Part shown: positions 62,416 to 64,000 of the stretch, one piece after another
Layout: each line of letters opens with the position of its first letter
Numbering within the stretch: position 1 is the stretch's first letter
DNA from: Allodiplogaster sudhausi
Taxonomy: Eukaryota; Nematoda; Chromadorea; Rhabditida; Diplogasteridae
Assembly (NCBI GenBank): GCA_945643635.1
Contig: CALZFC010000356.1
Coordinates: 1,254,501-1,318,500, forward strand
Direction: 5' to 3'
DNA length: 64,000 bases
The notes under the pieces: model-generated
What the model was told of the DNA's origin: nothing
The model's input: the letters and a program-made list of their open reading frames with translations, nothing else
Database searches by the model: none
Program-made: the position numbers and the translations under genes

Positions 62416-63774
62416 ACAAACCCAAGTTCATCGCCGAGCTTGATCTGGAAGGAATTTTTCTCGATTACTGCGAATCAATCGTCGAGCCGCCGGGAGACGA
62501 GAAATTATCTTATCGATTGGGCCGAGCGTAATAATGTAACGGTCAGAATTTTTATCAAATTTAATCGAACGCGCTCTCAAAGTTAGTTAATATTTCGATT
62601 AATAGTTTGAATTCAGATGTTCCTTAATTGTTTTAGAAAATAAAATGTAATTAAAAAGTAACAACATAATTTTCGTGTTCTAGGACGCGTTTCTAGAGTT
62701 TGACGAACGCTCAAAATCTGCCGCCGAAAAGCGGAAGGCGTCGATTGTTGCAGCTATCCAGAACCTGCCTGCGGTGTTTGCTGAGGTCAAATAAAAAAAT
62801 ATATCTACATTTCATTAAATGATTTTTTAATTGAATTCATTTGAACGTTTTCTTCTTTTTTTAATTGTCTTTTTGAAAGTATGCCTATTTTTGTTTAGCT
62901 CTCATCAATCAACGAGGACGAGAGTCTGAGCTCGGCAGAGGCGCAAAAGAAGATCCAAACGGCGTTCAAGTCTCAAGATGACGACGTCAAGCGATTCCTC
63001 ATCGCCATTTCGCTACCATATGCTATGAATGTCTTCAGTGGCTGCAAGACGGGCATGGAACCACGACGAATCCGGAGAAGTCATCTTGGCAGCGAGGAAC
63101 AGCATAGTGCCCTCCAAGCACCGAGTCAAAGGCATAATCTCCCCGTATTCGGAGCCGTTCTTGGACTTCCCGCAGGACTTCCGGGGAACACCGGACTTGG
63201 TCTGCCTCCAGGATTCGTGCTTCCCCAGCCACTTGGAAATAACATATTCAGCAGCAACGAAAACGGCTTCCCGGGAGTTGGTGATGGATTTAACGGTAAT
63301 AACGGCAACTTTTTCCCGGGGACTTACAATGGATTTGGTGGCAGTCCCTTTGCTGGCAATCTCTATGGCCTAAATGGTCTCGGCCAGTTTGGCCAGTCGC
63401 CATACGGGCCTCAAGTGTCTCCGTACGGAAATCCGTATGGATTCGGCTACGGATACGGTGGATTTCCGTTCGGGAATCAGGGCGGCACGAACAACGGATT
63501 CTTGTCAGGTAGGATAAAAAGGAGCATTCTAAATTTAAATGTTAAAATTATTCCAGGCATCTTCGGTCCTCCTCGCCCGTTTGCCGATGAGATGAATACG
63601 AAGACAACAACGCCAGAAGCTGCTGCAGTTGTCGCTGACGAAGGAAGAAGCGAGTATGGCCAAGAACAGAAAAATGACGACTCGTCACTTCTCGCTTCCA
63701 CTCTCCCTTCGGCATCGATCCCTCGAGAGGTCGCTGATGATAACGCAGTTCAATCAACAACACTTGAAGCCTGA
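62416..63774 (+). pseudogene. SXP-like gene, pair 4 plus strand, 5' end deleted
   Basis: Exons 3-5 (62684-62785, 62899-63508, 63557-63774) are intact and in phase: FLEFDERSKSAAEKRKA, RRIRRS, the Gly-rich NLYGLNGLGQFGQS region and the tail GIFGPPRPFADEMN. The signal-peptide exon, intron 1 and the start of exon 2 are missing: the promoter sequence ATATATAAGCACA is fused directly to CCCAAGTTC of exon 2. An 8-base deletion follows in exon 2 (ends 62541). No ATG is available in the correct frame before exon 3. The intact downstream frames suggest a recent event, or an unseen alternative start. Confidence 0.75.
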
Positions 63775-64000
63775 TCCCCCTTCGAAATACATTACATTAA
63801 TAATTCATGCTAATAACTGTTTTTGCCTTGTTTTCTTGCATTTATTGCTTAATATTCGCTATGGTTATTCGAAATTAATAAAAAGATGTGCAAGTGAAAG
63901 CAGCAAAATACTCATACATAGCACTTCGATAGGAAAAGTTTAAAAATAAAAATAAAACATTTCAAGTGGACTAACTCAACTAACTCGAGAACCTACATGT
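63775..64000. other. 3' flank, no gene seen
   Basis: AT-rich 3' flank similar to those after 33.5 and 59.1 kb; AATAAAA-like signals near 63880 and 63950. Confidence 0.4.

Overview
The window is eukaryotic and almost certainly a nematode chromosome. Coding pieces are short exons with GT-AG introns. The recognisable families are nematode ones: an Srx-like seven-helix chemoreceptor pair, SXP/RAL-2-like (DUF148-type) secreted proteins, and ShKT cysteine-rich secreted proteins. Non-coding DNA is AT-rich with many microsatellites. I cannot name the species. Gene models were built by hand from splice sites, reading-frame phase and comparison of paralogous copies inside the window. No search was run.

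Layout. 0.5-1.0 kb: a small ShKT-like secreted protein. 2.7-11.7 kb: two complete Srx-like receptors, head to head on an inverted duplication. 12.4-17.1 kb: a phytanoyl-CoA dioxygenase gene whose second intron carries a ~2.6 kb insertion and which looks damaged. 18.9-24.2 kb: copies of an unrecognised three-exon gene plus degenerate exons. About 20.8-33.7 kb and 40.2-53.07 kb are two copies of a ~13 kb segmental duplication. Each copy holds a SleB-type cell wall hydrolase gene on the minus strand (frameshifted in copy 1, intact in copy 2), decayed SXP-like pseudogenes, orphan 3' exons of the dioxygenase gene, and a head-to-head pair of SXP-like genes. Between the copies lie a TTAA-flanked inverted-repeat element, a fold-back element, a two-domain ShKT gene and an 18-bp minisatellite. 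53-64 kb: a chimeric junction, a ShKT gene with its pseudogene copy, and two more head-to-head SXP-like pairs.

The four SXP-like pairs share one bidirectional promoter design: two TATA boxes pointing outwards around a conserved core with an inverted CTTTGTCTC/GAGACAAAG repeat. The full-length proteins have a signal peptide, an SXP/RAL-2-like helical domain, a furin-type RRIRRS or RRVRRS site, a Gly/Asn/Pro/Tyr/Phe-rich domain and an acidic Thr/Glu-rich tail. In the last two pairs the minus-strand partner has shrunk to signal-peptide exon plus tail exon, in frame and with a shared new C-terminus.

The most unusual finding is the SleB-like hydrolase. This is a bacterial family of peptidoglycan (spore cortex) lytic enzymes, here as a four-exon gene inside a duplicated block of nematode secreted-protein genes. 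It is a candidate interkingdom gene transfer. The region as a whole looks like a fast-changing cluster of secreted or surface-exposed genes.
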